Source: Necropsobacter rosorum
GTDB lineage: Bacteria > Pseudomonadota > Gammaproteobacteria > Enterobacterales > Pasteurellaceae
Direction of reading: 5' to 3'
DNA: 64,000 bases
NCBI GenBank assembly: GCA_000751835.1
Contig: CCMQ01000008.1
Span: 124,001-188,000, forward strand
In this document: piece after piece, positions 1 through 8,998 of the stretch
How positions within the stretch are numbered: position 1 is the stretch's first letter
Layout: each line of letters starts with the position of its first letter
The notes under the pieces: generated by a model
Database searches by the model: none
The model's input: the letters and a program-made list of their open reading frames with translations, nothing else
Told to the model about the DNA's origin: nothing
Position numbers and translations under genes: made by a program

Positions 1-16
1 TTTTCATTATGGTTTT

Positions 17-46
17 GCCACTGTGAATAACAGTGGCTTTTTTTTT
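17..46 (+). terminator. Rho-independent terminator at left edge
   Basis: A perfect 7-bp stem, GCCACTG (17-23) with CAGTGGC (31-37), and a 7-nt loop is followed by nine T. It ends a plus-strand transcript whose gene lies left of the window. Confidence 0.85.
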
Positions 47-108
47 GCACGATGAGAATGATGGGATTGGAAGTTGCACACCATAAGCGGCATGCGCTCA
101 ATCAAATA

Positions 109-132
109 GAAAAAACCGCCATAAAGGCGGTT
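109..132 (-). terminator. Terminator of the DUF3037/HipA-like operon
   Basis: On the minus strand AACCGCC, TTTAT and GGCGGTT form a 7-bp hairpin followed by a T-run. It lies directly after the stop codon at 137 and ends the two-gene minus-strand operon. Confidence 0.8.
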
Positions 133-136
133 CGGA

Positions 137-973
137 TTAATCAAACAGGTTGATATTCTGAGCAAAAGAGAGAATATTTTTATTATCGCGCCAATCGGTA
201 TGTTGAATGTTGAATTTATCAAAAGTCTGCTTTATTGTCGTCAGTATATTCGCTTTTGAATCCGTATCGGCAGTATCTAAAGCAAACAAGATATTGTCTC
301 TCTTTAAGAGCCCTTCCTCGCTTGCACGGTTTATTTTCGCCACCCAGTTATCACAATGTTCGATCATCCCCGCCGTTTCGGTTTGATCAAATGCCAACGG
401 CTTAATGCCTTTCAGAATTTCTTTGGTTTCCGCATGTTGTAATGCCAAAGGAAATTTAAACTTAGCCGTATCGCCCTGAACAAGATGCTCTTTATATTGT
501 GCCAGTAACTGATTATTTTGTTCTTTAAACAAGCGTTTATATTCTCTAATAATATGCGTTTCCTGACTTTCCGTAGGCACACAGGCACCTCGAATGAATT
601 TTTCATACAATTCATCGAATTTAATCGCAGGATCCTCAACTAAGCCGACCGCCGCATTACTAAACTGAAATAAACCGTCTTTTTGCTCGGTGTAATGATA
701 GAAGAAGTTAATCATTTCATCGCTTGTCTTAAACGGCTCCGCCGCAATTTTAGCGACAATATATTTCAGCTGTTCGTTAATAACGGGCTGCACATCATAA
801 AAAATTTTACTCTGACGAAAGAAATGATTGACCCGAACATCATTTTTTTTCACCAAACGATAGGTCAATGTTTTAGCGCCGGGTTCACACATTAATAAAC
901 CGATATTCACAAATTCCCCGCTTTCGAAGAAAGGAAGAAATCTTACAAAACTATATAGAATTGGCGTTTTCAT
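137..973 (-). CDS. DUF3037 domain protein
   Basis: This 278-residue soluble protein is recognised as DUF3037 from its N-terminal stretch (YSFVRFLPFFESGEFVNIG, then LLMCEPGAK). The function of the family is unknown. I start it at the ATG at 973 rather than the in-frame TTG at 988, because that ATG overlaps the stop of the upstream HipA-like gene as ATGA, which implies translational coupling. The body is charged and largely helical, with no signal peptide or membrane segment. From memory, DUF3037 genes are often paired with HipA_2-type kinase genes. The pairing suggests a partner, antitoxin or modulator of the kinase, but this is inference. Confidence 0.8.
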   Translation of the reverse strand: MKTPILYSFVRFLPFFESGEFVNIGLLMCEPGAKTLTYRLVKKNDVRVNHFFRQSKIFYDVQPVINEQLKYIVAKIAAEPFKTSDEMINFFYHYTEQKDGLFQFSNAAVGLVEDPAIKFDELYEKFIRGACVPTESQETHIIREYKRLFKEQNNQLLAQYKEHLVQGDTAKFKFPLALQHAETKEILKGIKPLAFDQTETAGMIEHCDNWVAKINRASEEGLLKRDNILFALDTADTDSKANILTTIKQTFDKFNIQHTDWRDNKNILSFAQNINLFD

Positions 974-1707
974 ACTATTTTTTCCCAAAAACTATCGGTT
1001 AAGATGCGATTAAGAATATGCTTTATTGATTCTAAATAACCATCATAATTATCAGCCGGCTGCCACTCTTCAGGAATACTATCGAAGATATCATCAATAT
1101 ATTGCATCGTTGCGCAGAATTTATCCTGCAAATAAGGACGATCCATTAAATCAAAAGTCCAATTCCGGTTTGTGTTAGAAAAGATATGATAGGCAAACGG
1201 AGTATCTGATAAATCCGAATCAAAAGCAAGATTATGATCGATCAAGAACAATTTCTTTAACGAACGGCTAAAAAGTAAATTAACATTGCCGGTGTCTTTG
1301 TCAGAAAGTGTTCTGTCTGAATTATTTATCCAAAAATCAAAAAGATAAATCTCTTTTTGTAATAAGATATCGCATAATTCATAAGCCTGTCCGAATTTTA
1401 CCAATGTCGCATCTTCAATATATTCAATACCGAAAGCAGCTCCCTCGTTTATGCCGCCTCGCCAGTCCGGGCGCACATTTTTAGCAATAAACTCCGAAAT
1501 ATAAACAATCTCAAAGTCCGGAATCGGCAGCCCCAGCTTTTTTGCCAAACAAGCGGCGACATATTCGGCAATAATCTGTTTTGGCGTTAACGATGACTTG
1601 GTTTTAACGACGTAAGTTTTCCCATTACTTGCTTCACATAAATATGGCCGGGTAATCCCGCTATTCACATTAAACCGATCCTTTACAACCAGTATTTCCG
1701 CCGTCAT
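970..1707 (-). CDS. HipA-like (HipA_2) kinase-fold protein
   Basis: This 245-residue protein resembles the compact HipA-like kinase family, not full-length HipA (about 440 residues). Visible kinase-type features in order are a YVVK lysine near residue 35, a catalytic-loop-like FWINNSDRT near 128-136 with GNVNLLF just after it, and a metal-binding-like FLIDHNLAF near 154. This order matches HipA and other atypical PI3/4-kinase-fold enzymes. Its stop overlaps the start of the DUF3037 gene, so the two form one operon, first gene here. It may phosphorylate a protein target in a toxin-antitoxin-like or defence setting, but the substrate is unknown. There is no HipB-type DNA-binding antitoxin next to it. 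Confidence 0.75.
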   Translation of the reverse strand: MTAEILVVKDRFNVNSGITRPYLCEASNGKTYVVKTKSSLTPKQIIAEYVAACLAKKLGLPIPDFEIVYISEFIAKNVRPDWRGGINEGAAFGIEYIEDATLVKFGQAYELCDILLQKEIYLFDFWINNSDRTLSDKDTGNVNLLFSRSLKKLFLIDHNLAFDSDLSDTPFAYHIFSNTNRNWTFDLMDRPYLQDKFCATMQYIDDIFDSIPEEWQPADNYDGYLESIKHILNRILTDSFWEKIV

Positions 1708-1829
1708 CTCATTCCTTACTGATATGAATATCAGATTTCATTAACTCATGCTTAATCATCGTTGTCATATCTCTTGTAAATAGAAACAAATAAGGATCTG
1801 ATTTTAACTGAATATTATTTATTCTGAAC

Positions 1830-1924
1830 TGGCGGAAGATCATGGGAGTCGAACCCACCCAAGATTGCTGGCAACCTTAACAGGATTTGAAGTCCTGCCG
1901 CTTCACCGGAAACGACGATCTTCC
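1830..1924 (-). tRNA. selC: tRNA-Sec (anticodon TCA)
   Basis: On the minus strand the RNA starts GGAAGATCGTCG and ends GATCTTCCGCCA, giving the long acceptor stem typical of selenocysteine tRNA. The anticodon loop CTTCAAA carries TCA, and there is a long variable arm. The 95-nt sequence is close to E. coli selC throughout, with CCA encoded. Its presence means the organism inserts selenocysteine at UGA, as in formate dehydrogenases. selC is a classic integration site for genomic islands. The HipA-like pair lies on its 3' side, but no integrase is visible. Confidence 0.97.
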
Positions 1925-2029
1925 GCAAAAGGCGCACCAACTTTAAACCAATTCGGCGAATTATTCAAGTGCGGTCATTTTTTTATCCGTTTTTACAAGA
2001 AAATGTGATCCTCTTCAAAAATATCACGT

Positions 2030-2076
2030 AATGATAACAATTATCATTTGTTTAATTAAATTAAACTCTTTAAAAT
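2030..2076 (+). promoter_or_regulatory. Fur box and probable promoter of the haem receptor gene
   Basis: Positions 2030-2048 read AATGATAACAATTATCATT. Sixteen of the 19 positions are self-complementary, and it matches 14 of 15 bases of the TGATAATNATTATCA Fur core. A TAAAAT -10 box lies at 2071-2076, with TTGTTT at 2048-2053 as a weak -35 after a 17-bp spacer, so bound Fur would cover the -35. Iron-loaded Fur should repress the gene at 2118. Confidence 0.85.
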
Positions 2077-2117
2077 AGCGCGGTTTTTATATTTTGGGGT
2101 CTTAAAAGGATTAACTT

Positions 2118-5027
2118 ATGCCTTGTGATCAAACGCTATTTAAAATTTCAATAATAACAATTGCAATCTGGGGTTACAGCGCTACGGCGTTAAGCGAAAC
2201 GGTCGCGACTGATGCAGCCGCGCTGGAAACCATTCATGTGGATGGCGATATGCAGCAGCAAAGCATCCGCGAACGTAAAATCGGCGAAATCAAAAAAACA
2301 GCACAAACGCTGGCAAAACAACAGGTTCAGGACAGCCGTGATTTAGTCCGCTATGAAACGGGGGTCAGCGTTGTGGAAAGCGGTCGTTTCGGCAGTAGCG
2401 GTTATGCTATCCGCGGGGTGGATGAAAACCGGGTGGCGATTACGGTGGACGGCCTGCATCAGGCGGAAACCCTGTCTTCTCAAGGGTTTAAAGAATTATT
2501 TGAAGGCTACGGCAATTTTAACAATACGCGGAATTCGGTCGAAATCGAAACGTTAAAACAGGTTTCCATTACCAAAGGTGCGAATTCCGTTAAAGCGGGC
2601 AGCGGTGCGCTGGGCGGTGCGGTCATGTTTGAAACCAAAGATGCGAGGGATTTTCTGCTTGATAAGGATTATCACATCGGTTACAAAACCGGCTATACCA
2701 CCCGCGATAATCAGCAGCTGAATACTTTAACGCTGGCCGGTCGTTACAAATGGTTTGATGCGTTAATCATTAAAACCAAACGCAAAGGGCATGAACTGGA
2801 AAATTATGATTATAAATATGCCGAAGAAATTAAAGGAAAATTAAGGGAAAAAACCGATCCTTACACTATTGAGAAAGACAGTACGCTGGTGAAATTTTCC
2901 TTTGCGCCGAATGAAAATCATCGTTTGACCGTCGGTACGGATCTGTATGAAAACCGCAGTCGGGGGCATGATTTTTCTTATAATCTGAATAAGGCGAAAA
3001 CCATTGATTTTGATACGGAAGATTTGCGCCGTACCAATGATAAAAGTAAGCGCAAGCACTATTTTGTCAGTTATGAAAATTATGCCGGTAATTTGTTCTG
3101 GGATAGCTTAAAGATCAGTTATTCCGATCAATTCATCAAAAACCGTGCCAGAACCGATGAATACTGTGACGGCGCTCATTGTGAGGAAAACCGCAATCCG
3201 GTGGGATTACAGCTGAAAAACGGTAAAATCGTTGATGCCAACGGCGATCCGGTGCGGACAAAAATCATTGACGGTAAAGAAGAAATTGTCGATAAAAACG
3301 GCAATCCGTTCCCTTATTACGGTTTGGGCGATCCGACGAAAAGCAGCTTCAGACGCCAGAGTTTAAACAGTTTCTGGTTCGACTGTTCGATATTTGACTG
3401 TAACTCGCCGCTTATTGCCGATCGGAAAATCGGCTGGACGGATAATTATGAAAAAGTGCCGCTTACGTTAGATAAAAAATATACCGATCCGAACACCGGA
3501 AAAACCTTTGCCTCTTCTTCGGCGGCCAGTTGGAAAGATACCATCATCATTCCTAACAGCAAAGGTTATCTCGGCCGTTTATGGCAGGAGCGTGATCTGG
3601 ATACCAAATCCCGCCAGCTCAATCTTGATTTAACCAAAAGTTTTACCCTGCTCGGTACCGAACATCAGGTGGAATACGGCGGAGTGTATAACCGCACTAA
3701 AAAACAAATGGTTAATCAGGCCGGTCATGATGCCACGGAAGCCAGATGGTGGACGGACAGTTTTCTCGGTCTGGACTGGAACGGTCGGTTAAGAGAGTGC
3801 GGTTATAATACCAACAGTTATCTTTGCCCGAAAACCGATCCTAAGTTCTCTTTTCTGCTGCCGGTGAAGTCGAAAAACGGGGCGTTATATTTTATCGACA
3901 AAATCAAGCTGAACGATTATCTCGGTTTTGATTTTGGTTATCGTTATGATCATATTCAATATCAGCCTAATTATATTCCGGGCGTGACCCCGAAATTACC
4001 GGATGATATGGTGAAAGATCTGTACATTCCATTGCCGCCGGGCAAGAAAAACTGGATGGGAAGCTATGATCCGCCGAGTGAAGACGTGCAGAGACAAAAT
4101 GCCATTGATAATATCAATTACATTGCGCAACGGAAAAAATTTAAGGCGCATTCTTACGATTTTAGCACCACTTTTGATCCGCTGGATTTCCTGCGCGTGC
4201 AGGCCAGATATGCAAAAGGTTTCAGAGCGCCGACACAGGATGAAATTTATTTCACCTTTAAACATCCGGACTTTACTATTTTGCCGAACCTGCATTTGGA
4301 ACCTGAAGTTGCGCGCACCCGCGAAATCGCATTAACCCTGCATCACGATGAGTGGGGATTTGTGACTGCCGGTTTTTTCAGAACGAAGTATCAGAATTTT
4401 ATCGATTTGGTTTATTTGGGGCAGAAAAACTACAAAATCACCAATGGCGGCAGCACGATTCCGTTCTCACTATACCAGAATAAAAACCGTCAGAATGCGG
4501 TGGTAAACGGCTTTGAAGTGCAATCCAAACTGGAATTAGGCAAATTTTTAACCGCACTTGACGGTCTTCATATGAGTTATCAATACACATATCAGAAAGG
4601 CCGGATGGAAGGCACGATCCCGATGAACGCCATTCAACCGCGCACCAGCGTCTATGGCTTAGGCTATCGGCATGCGGAGGATATTTTCGGTATAGATTTA
4701 TTCGTGACCCATGTGGGACGGAAAAATAAAGAAGATACCTATAATATGTATCACAAAGAAGACGGCTCGAAAGACAGTTATATGAAATGGCGCAGTGACG
4801 CTTATACCATGATTGATCTGATCGGTTATTACAAACCGATAAAAAACCTGACGCTACAGGCCGGGATTTATAATTTAACCGATCGTAAATACATTACTTG
4901 GGAGTCGGCGCGTTCGATTAAGCCGTTCGGTACGAGTAACTTAATCGATCAGGCCACCGGCAGGGGGATTAACCGTTTTTATTCGCCGGGCAGAAATTTC
5001 AGGTTAAGCGCTGAAATTCTATTTTAA
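2118..5027 (+). CDS. hgbA: TonB-dependent haemoglobin/haem receptor, HgbA type
   Basis: This 969-residue outer-membrane receptor has a signal peptide of about 27 residues and a TonB-box-like ETIHVDGD near residue 35. The plug domain includes DSRDLVRYETGVSVVE, then YAIRGVDENRVAITVDGLHQ. A 22-strand-type barrel ends in AEILF with the usual C-terminal Phe. FRAPT near residue 702 and LPNL near 722, with a His between, are the FRAP/NPNL boxes of haem and haemoglobin receptors. The plug closely resembles HgbA of Actinobacillus and Pasteurella. It should import haem from haemoglobin using TonB energy, under Fur control. A terminator separates it from the ABC genes downstream. Exact ligand is inferred. 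Confidence 0.88.
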   Translation: MPCDQTLFKISIITIAIWGYSATALSETVATDAAALETIHVDGDMQQQSIRERKIGEIKKTAQTLAKQQVQDSRDLVRYETGVSVVESGRFGSSGYAIRGVDENRVAITVDGLHQAETLSSQGFKELFEGYGNFNNTRNSVEIETLKQVSITKGANSVKAGSGALGGAVMFETKDARDFLLDKDYHIGYKTGYTTRDNQQLNTLTLAGRYKWFDALIIKTKRKGHELENYDYKYAEEIKGKLREKTDPYTIEKDSTLVKFSFAPNENHRLTVGTDLYENRSRGHDFSYNLNKAKTIDFDTEDLRRTNDKSKRKHYFVSYENYAGNLFWDSLKISYSDQFIKNRARTDEYCDGAHCEENRNPVGLQLKNGKIVDANGDPVRTKIIDGKEEIVDKNGNPFPYYGLGDPTKSSFRRQSLNSFWFDCSIFDCNSPLIADRKIGWTDNYEKVPLTLDKKYTDPNTGKTFASSSAASWKDTIIIPNSKGYLGRLWQERDLDTKSRQLNLDLTKSFTLLGTEHQVEYGGVYNRTKKQMVNQAGHDATEARWWTDSFLGLDWNGRLRECGYNTNSYLCPKTDPKFSFLLPVKSKNGALYFIDKIKLNDYLGFDFGYRYDHIQYQPNYIPGVTPKLPDDMVKDLYIPLPPGKKNWMGSYDPPSEDVQRQNAIDNINYIAQRKKFKAHSYDFSTTFDPLDFLRVQARYAKGFRAPTQDEIYFTFKHPDFTILPNLHLEPEVARTREIALTLHHDEWGFVTAGFFRTKYQNFIDLVYLGQKNYKITNGGSTIPFSLYQNKNRQNAVVNGFEVQSKLELGKFLTALDGLHMSYQYTYQKGRMEGTIPMNAIQPRTSVYGLGYRHAEDIFGIDLFVTHVGRKNKEDTYNMYHKEDGSKDSYMKWRSDAYTMIDLIGYYKPIKNLTLQAGIYNLTDRKYITWESARSIKPFGTSNLIDQATGRGINRFYSPGRNFRLSAEILF

Positions 5028-5049
5028 TCCGTTATGATTTTTTTAACCG

Positions 5050-5085
5050 ACTTGAGTGATGTTGCGTCACTCAAGTTTTCTTATT
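5050..5085 (+). terminator. Terminator after hgbA
   Basis: A perfect 10-bp stem, ACTTGAGTGA (5050-5059) with TCACTCAAGT (5067-5076), is followed by a T-rich tract. It may be partial, giving less transcription of the ABC genes than of hgbA. Confidence 0.85.
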
Positions 5086-5114
5086 TTCAATCGTCGCAGT
5101 AAGGAAATCATTTT

Positions 5115-6863
5115 ATGATGATCGATAAACGATTAATTAATACGGTGCCGGACAGCAAAAAATGGATTGCCGTAACGGTGTTATGGAACTGGGTTGCGCT
5201 GCTTGGCGCGATTGTCAGTGCGGTGGCGTTTGCGCTGTGCCTGCAGGCGGCGTTTGCGCAAACCCTGAGCGCAGAAAGTGCGGTCGGTTTTGCCGCCGTT
5301 TTGCTGCTGGCGTTAATCCTGCGGGCGCTGGCCGGAAAAAAAGCGGTAAACGCCTCTTATTACGCCAGCACCAAGGTTAAACATCAGCTGCGCACGCTGA
5401 TTTACCGCAAACTTTGCGCCATGCCGTTAAATCAGGTTAATCGGCAATCCACCTCATCGGTGATTCAGATTGCCTCCGAAGGTGTGGAACAGATTGAAAT
5501 TTATTTCGGGCGTTATCTGCCGCAGCTGTTTTATAGTCTGCTTGCACCGTTGACGCTGTTTGTGTTTCTGGTTTTTTTCAATTTGCCCACTGCATTGATT
5601 TTACTGGTCTGCGTGCCGTTGATTCCGTTATCGATTATCGCGGTGAATAAAATCGCCAAACGGCTGCTAAGTAAATACTGGTCGGTTTATGTGGGGCTCG
5701 GCAGCAGTTTTCTGGACAATCTACAAGGATTGGTGACGCTGAAAATTTATCAGGACGATGCCTACAAAGCCAAACAAATGGATATTGAGGCGGAAAACTT
5801 CCGTACCATTACCATGAAAGTGCTGACGATGCAGCTCAATTCCGTCTCCATTATGGATTTACTGGCTTACGGCGGGGCGGCAATCGGCATTTTAACCGCG
5901 CTGCTGCAATACCAAAACGGCAGCTTAAGCATTTTCGGGGTCATTTTGTTTATTTTGCTGTCTTCCGAATTTTTTATTCCGCTGCGTCTGCTGGGCTCTT
6001 TTTTCCATGTGGCGATGAACGGCAAAGCCGCATCGGAAAAGATTTTTACCTTATTGGATACCCCGCTGGAAGCCCGTCAAAGTGCGGTGGATTTTGCGCC
6101 GGAAAATAGCGTGCAGGTTACGGTTCGTAATGTACATTTTGCCTATTCGGCGCCAAAAAGCGCAATAAACGGTTTAAGCCTGACGATCGAACCGAAACGG
6201 CTGACCGTGATTGTAGGGAAAAGCGGTTGCGGCAAATCCACGCTGGTTTCGCTGCTAATGGGATTTTATCGCCCGCAGCAGGGGCAGATTCTGTTTAACG
6301 GCCAACCGTCGGAATCACTGAACCGAGCCTCTTTTTACCGTCATGTCGCGCTGGTCAGCCACAGCAGTTATGTCTTTAAAGGCACGCTGCGGGAAAATAT
6401 GCAAATGGCCCGCCCGACGGCGACGGACGAGCAAATTTATCAGGCGCTGGAACAGGTGAATTTAGCCGATTTTGTGCGGCAAAACGGCGGACTGGCAATG
6501 CCGTTGCTCAGTCGCGGCAGTAATCTGTCTGGCGGTCAGATTCAGCGTCTGGCGCTGGCGCGCGCTTTGCTGCATGATGCCGCGCTGTATATTTTCGACG
6601 AAGCCACCAGCAATATTGATGTGGAAAGCGAAGAAATTATTCTCAATTTTATTCAGCGCTTAAAACAGGATAAAACCATTGTGATGATTTCTCACCGTTT
6701 GGCCAATGCCGTGGCGGCGGATGCCATTTATGTGCTGCAGGAAGGCACATTAGCCGAACAGGGAAGCCATGCGCAGCTGATGGCGCAAGACGGCGTTTAT
6801 GCCGCGATGTTTAAGCAACAGAAAAAGCTGGAAAATCTCAGAGCGGAGGCAAAACATGCGTAG
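5115..6863 (+). CDS. ABC half-transporter (fused membrane and ATPase domains), first of a pair
   Basis: In this 582-residue protein the membrane domain covers about residues 15-310 with six predicted helices. The ATPase follows with Walker A GKSGCGKST near 368, signature LSGGQIQ near 471, Walker B LYIFDEATS near 491 and switch MISHRLA. It overlaps the next gene by 8 bases, so the two products probably form a heterodimer. Both resemble YbtP/YbtQ- and CydDC-like exporter-fold pairs. Their place behind a Fur-controlled haem receptor suggests haem, siderophore or iron-complex traffic across the inner membrane, but substrate and direction cannot be read from sequence. USS copies at 5276 and 6080 lie inside the gene. 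Confidence 0.82.
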   Translation: MMIDKRLINTVPDSKKWIAVTVLWNWVALLGAIVSAVAFALCLQAAFAQTLSAESAVGFAAVLLLALILRALAGKKAVNASYYASTKVKHQLRTLIYRKLCAMPLNQVNRQSTSSVIQIASEGVEQIEIYFGRYLPQLFYSLLAPLTLFVFLVFFNLPTALILLVCVPLIPLSIIAVNKIAKRLLSKYWSVYVGLGSSFLDNLQGLVTLKIYQDDAYKAKQMDIEAENFRTITMKVLTMQLNSVSIMDLLAYGGAAIGILTALLQYQNGSLSIFGVILFILLSSEFFIPLRLLGSFFHVAMNGKAASEKIFTLLDTPLEARQSAVDFAPENSVQVTVRNVHFAYSAPKSAINGLSLTIEPKRLTVIVGKSGCGKSTLVSLLMGFYRPQQGQILFNGQPSESLNRASFYRHVALVSHSSYVFKGTLRENMQMARPTATDEQIYQALEQVNLADFVRQNGGLAMPLLSRGSNLSGGQIQRLALARALLHDAALYIFDEATSNIDVESEEIILNFIQRLKQDKTIVMISHRLANAVAADAIYVLQEGTLAEQGSHAQLMAQDGVYAAMFKQQKKLENLRAEAKHA

Positions 6864-8514
6864 AAACGGGTTTATTGTAATGTGGCATTTGCTCAAACTG
6901 GTGGCACCGCTGGCGCATATTATGAGCTTTACCGTGATTATGGGCACGCTCGGCTTTCTGGCGGCGATTTTTATTATGGTGCTCGGCGCCATGGGGCTGG
7001 TAAATCTGCTGGGCTTTGCCACCCATTTAAATTTCAGTCAGATTTTGACCGCACTTTTAGTGCTGGCGGCACTGCGCGGTGTGTTGCGTTATCTGGAACA
7101 GATGTCCGGCCATTATATCGCGTTCAAATTACTGGCGCTGCTGCGCGACAAAGTATTCGGCGCATTGCGTAAACTGGCGTTTGTCAAATTGCAGGGCAAA
7201 CAGGCCGGTCAGCTGCTGTCGCTGGTGACCAATGATATTGAACTGCTGGAAGTGTTTTATGCTCATACGATTGCGCCGATTGTGATCGCGCTGCTGACCT
7301 CGCTGGTATTATTGCTGGTTTTTGTGCATCTTTCGCCGTGGCTGGCGCTGATTGCGTTGCTGGCGTATTTAACCGTCGGGTTTTTCCTGCCGGTGCTGAC
7401 CACTAAAACGGCACGCGATGACGGGCGCAAATACCGTGAACTGGTGGGCGAAATGAACGATTATTTTCTCGACAGTCTGCGCGGCATGAAAGAAATTCAG
7501 CTGTTCGGCAACGAAAGCCGGCGTCTGGCGCAAATCAACCGTCGCAGCGAAGAGATTGATCAGGCTTTCCGGCGCATAAAACAACAGGAAGCTAAGGTGC
7601 GCACTTATACGGAAATCGCGGTCTCGGCGTTTAATATTCTGATGTTATTCGCCGCGCTGGCGTTATTTTATGGCCGGCATATCGGCTTTGACGGCCTGTT
7701 GATTGCGGTTATCCTGTTAATGTCCAGTTACGGCCCGGTCATTGCGCTGAGCAATTTATCCAATAATCTGCTGCAAACCTTAGCCAGCGGTGAGCGGGTG
7801 CTGAGCCTGTTGGCGGAACAGCCGACGTTGCAAGACGTCACGACGGGCAAAAACCTTAGCACGGTTGAGCGTCTGGAGGCGGATAACATTCATTTTGCTT
7901 ACGCCGAACAGGCGATTTTATCCGGCGTTTCGCTGCAATTGAACAAAGGACAGATTCTCGGCATCCACGGACGCAGCGGCAGCGGCAAAAGTACGCTGTT
8001 AAAACTGCTGATGCGGTTTTATGATCCGCAGCAGGGCGAAATCCGGCTGAACGGTGAAAATCTGACCGCCCTGAATACCCGTAATCTGCGCGATAATATG
8101 GCCTATATTACGCAGCAAACCTATATTTTCAACGAAACCGTTTATCAAAATATCCTGATGGCGAACCGCACTTGCACGCGCGAGCAAGTGATCGAGGCGG
8201 CGAAAAAAGCGTCGATTCATGATTTTATCATGAGTCTGCCGCAAGGCTATGACACCAAAGTGACGGAGCTGGGCAACAGTTTATCCGACGGCGAAAAACA
8301 GCGGATCGGCATTGCACGCGCCTTTTTGCATAATGCGCCGGTGATTTTGCTGGATGAACCTACCAGCAATCTGGACAGTTTAAATGAAGCCATCATTTTG
8401 CAATCTTTGTTGAATGTCAAAGCGGAGAAACTGATCGTGCTGGTCAGTCACCGCGCCTCCACCATGGCGATTTGCGATCAGGTGATTGAAATTGAAAACG
8501 GCCGACTGTCGTAA
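6856..8514 (+). CDS. ABC half-transporter, second of the pair
   Basis: This 552-residue protein has the same layout as its upstream partner: six-helix membrane domain, then ATPase. I chose the ATG at 6856 because GGAGG lies 6 bases upstream and it overlaps the previous stop, a coupled start. An in-frame start 57 bases further upstream is possible but less likely. Walker A is GRSGSGKST (near residue 372) and Walker B VILLDEPTS. The signature is LSDGEKQ, not LSGGQ. A degenerate signature in one half is common in heterodimeric exporter-fold transporters, where one ATP site is weak. Confidence 0.82.
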   Translation: MRRNGFIVMWHLLKLVAPLAHIMSFTVIMGTLGFLAAIFIMVLGAMGLVNLLGFATHLNFSQILTALLVLAALRGVLRYLEQMSGHYIAFKLLALLRDKVFGALRKLAFVKLQGKQAGQLLSLVTNDIELLEVFYAHTIAPIVIALLTSLVLLLVFVHLSPWLALIALLAYLTVGFFLPVLTTKTARDDGRKYRELVGEMNDYFLDSLRGMKEIQLFGNESRRLAQINRRSEEIDQAFRRIKQQEAKVRTYTEIAVSAFNILMLFAALALFYGRHIGFDGLLIAVILLMSSYGPVIALSNLSNNLLQTLASGERVLSLLAEQPTLQDVTTGKNLSTVERLEADNIHFAYAEQAILSGVSLQLNKGQILGIHGRSGSGKSTLLKLLMRFYDPQQGEIRLNGENLTALNTRNLRDNMAYITQQTYIFNETVYQNILMANRTCTREQVIEAAKKASIHDFIMSLPQGYDTKVTELGNSLSDGEKQRIGIARAFLHNAPVILLDEPTSNLDSLNEAIILQSLLNVKAEKLIVLVSHRASTMAICDQVIEIENGRLS

Positions 8515-8530
8515 TCGGCGAAACAACACG

Positions 8531-8557
8531 GCGGCGCGGATCGCTTATCCGTGCCGC
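8531..8557 (+). terminator. GC-rich hairpin after the ABC pair
   Basis: GCGGCGCGGAT pairs with ATCCGTGCCGC in an 11-bp stem with one G-T pair and a 5-nt loop, followed by AT-rich DNA without a long T-run. It is a plausible terminator or RNA-stabilising hairpin. The rest of 8515-8716 shows only a ribosome site (AAGGAG) before 8717. Confidence 0.55.
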
Positions 8558-8716
8558 CGCAATAAATTTTCCGATAAAAATAAATCTTTTTTTGATTTAG
8601 TTTAACTTTTTGATGAAGCAATCCTTTGCGCGTTTTTGCTGTCCGTACATTTGCCGCAAGAATCGTTAGAATATCCGTTCGCATTAACCAATCCCATTTA
8701 TATTTAAGGAGAAAAA

Positions 8717-8926
8717 ATGCTTATTGAGATTCTCGGCTATCTCGCCATGTGTCTGGTGGCAGGGGCGTTTTTATTAAAAGATGTGGTTAAACTGAGATGG
8801 GTGAATTCCGTCGGCGCCGCCTGTTTTGTGCTTTACGGTTTATTGATCGGGTCTTTTCCGGTGGTCGGATTAAATATTTTCGTGGTGTGTGTGAACGCGT
8901 ATTATATCCGGCAGGCGCACAAATAA
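8717..8926 (+). CDS. Small inner-membrane protein, YgjV/CBU_0592-like
   Basis: This 69-residue protein is almost wholly hydrophobic, with two or three predicted helices: LGYLAMCLVAGAFLL, then VNSVGAACFVLYGLLIGSFP and VVGLNIFVVCVNAYYI. The pattern of a short Lys/Arg loop (KDVVKLRW) between helices and NxxxxxVNxYY in the last one resembles one repeat unit of the YgjV-type family. It has a good ribosome site (AAGGAG) and no obvious operon partner. Function unknown. Confidence 0.65.
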   Translation: MLIEILGYLAMCLVAGAFLLKDVVKLRWVNSVGAACFVLYGLLIGSFPVVGLNIFVVCVNAYYIRQAHK

Positions 8927-8998
8927 AAACGCGGCCGGCGCGTTTTGGTTGGCGGTTTTTCGTCTGCGCATTATAATCGGGATATTTGGAGATGTAAC

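Noticed and set aside
1700-2120. selC as the attachment site of an integrated island with integrase
   Set aside because: The position of the HipA-like pair is suggestive, but there is no integrase gene and no repeated copy of the tRNA 3' end in the window.
8478-8684. 68-codon minus-strand frame after the ABC pair
   Set aside because: It overlaps the end of the ABC gene and the GC-rich hairpin and has no protein-like pattern.
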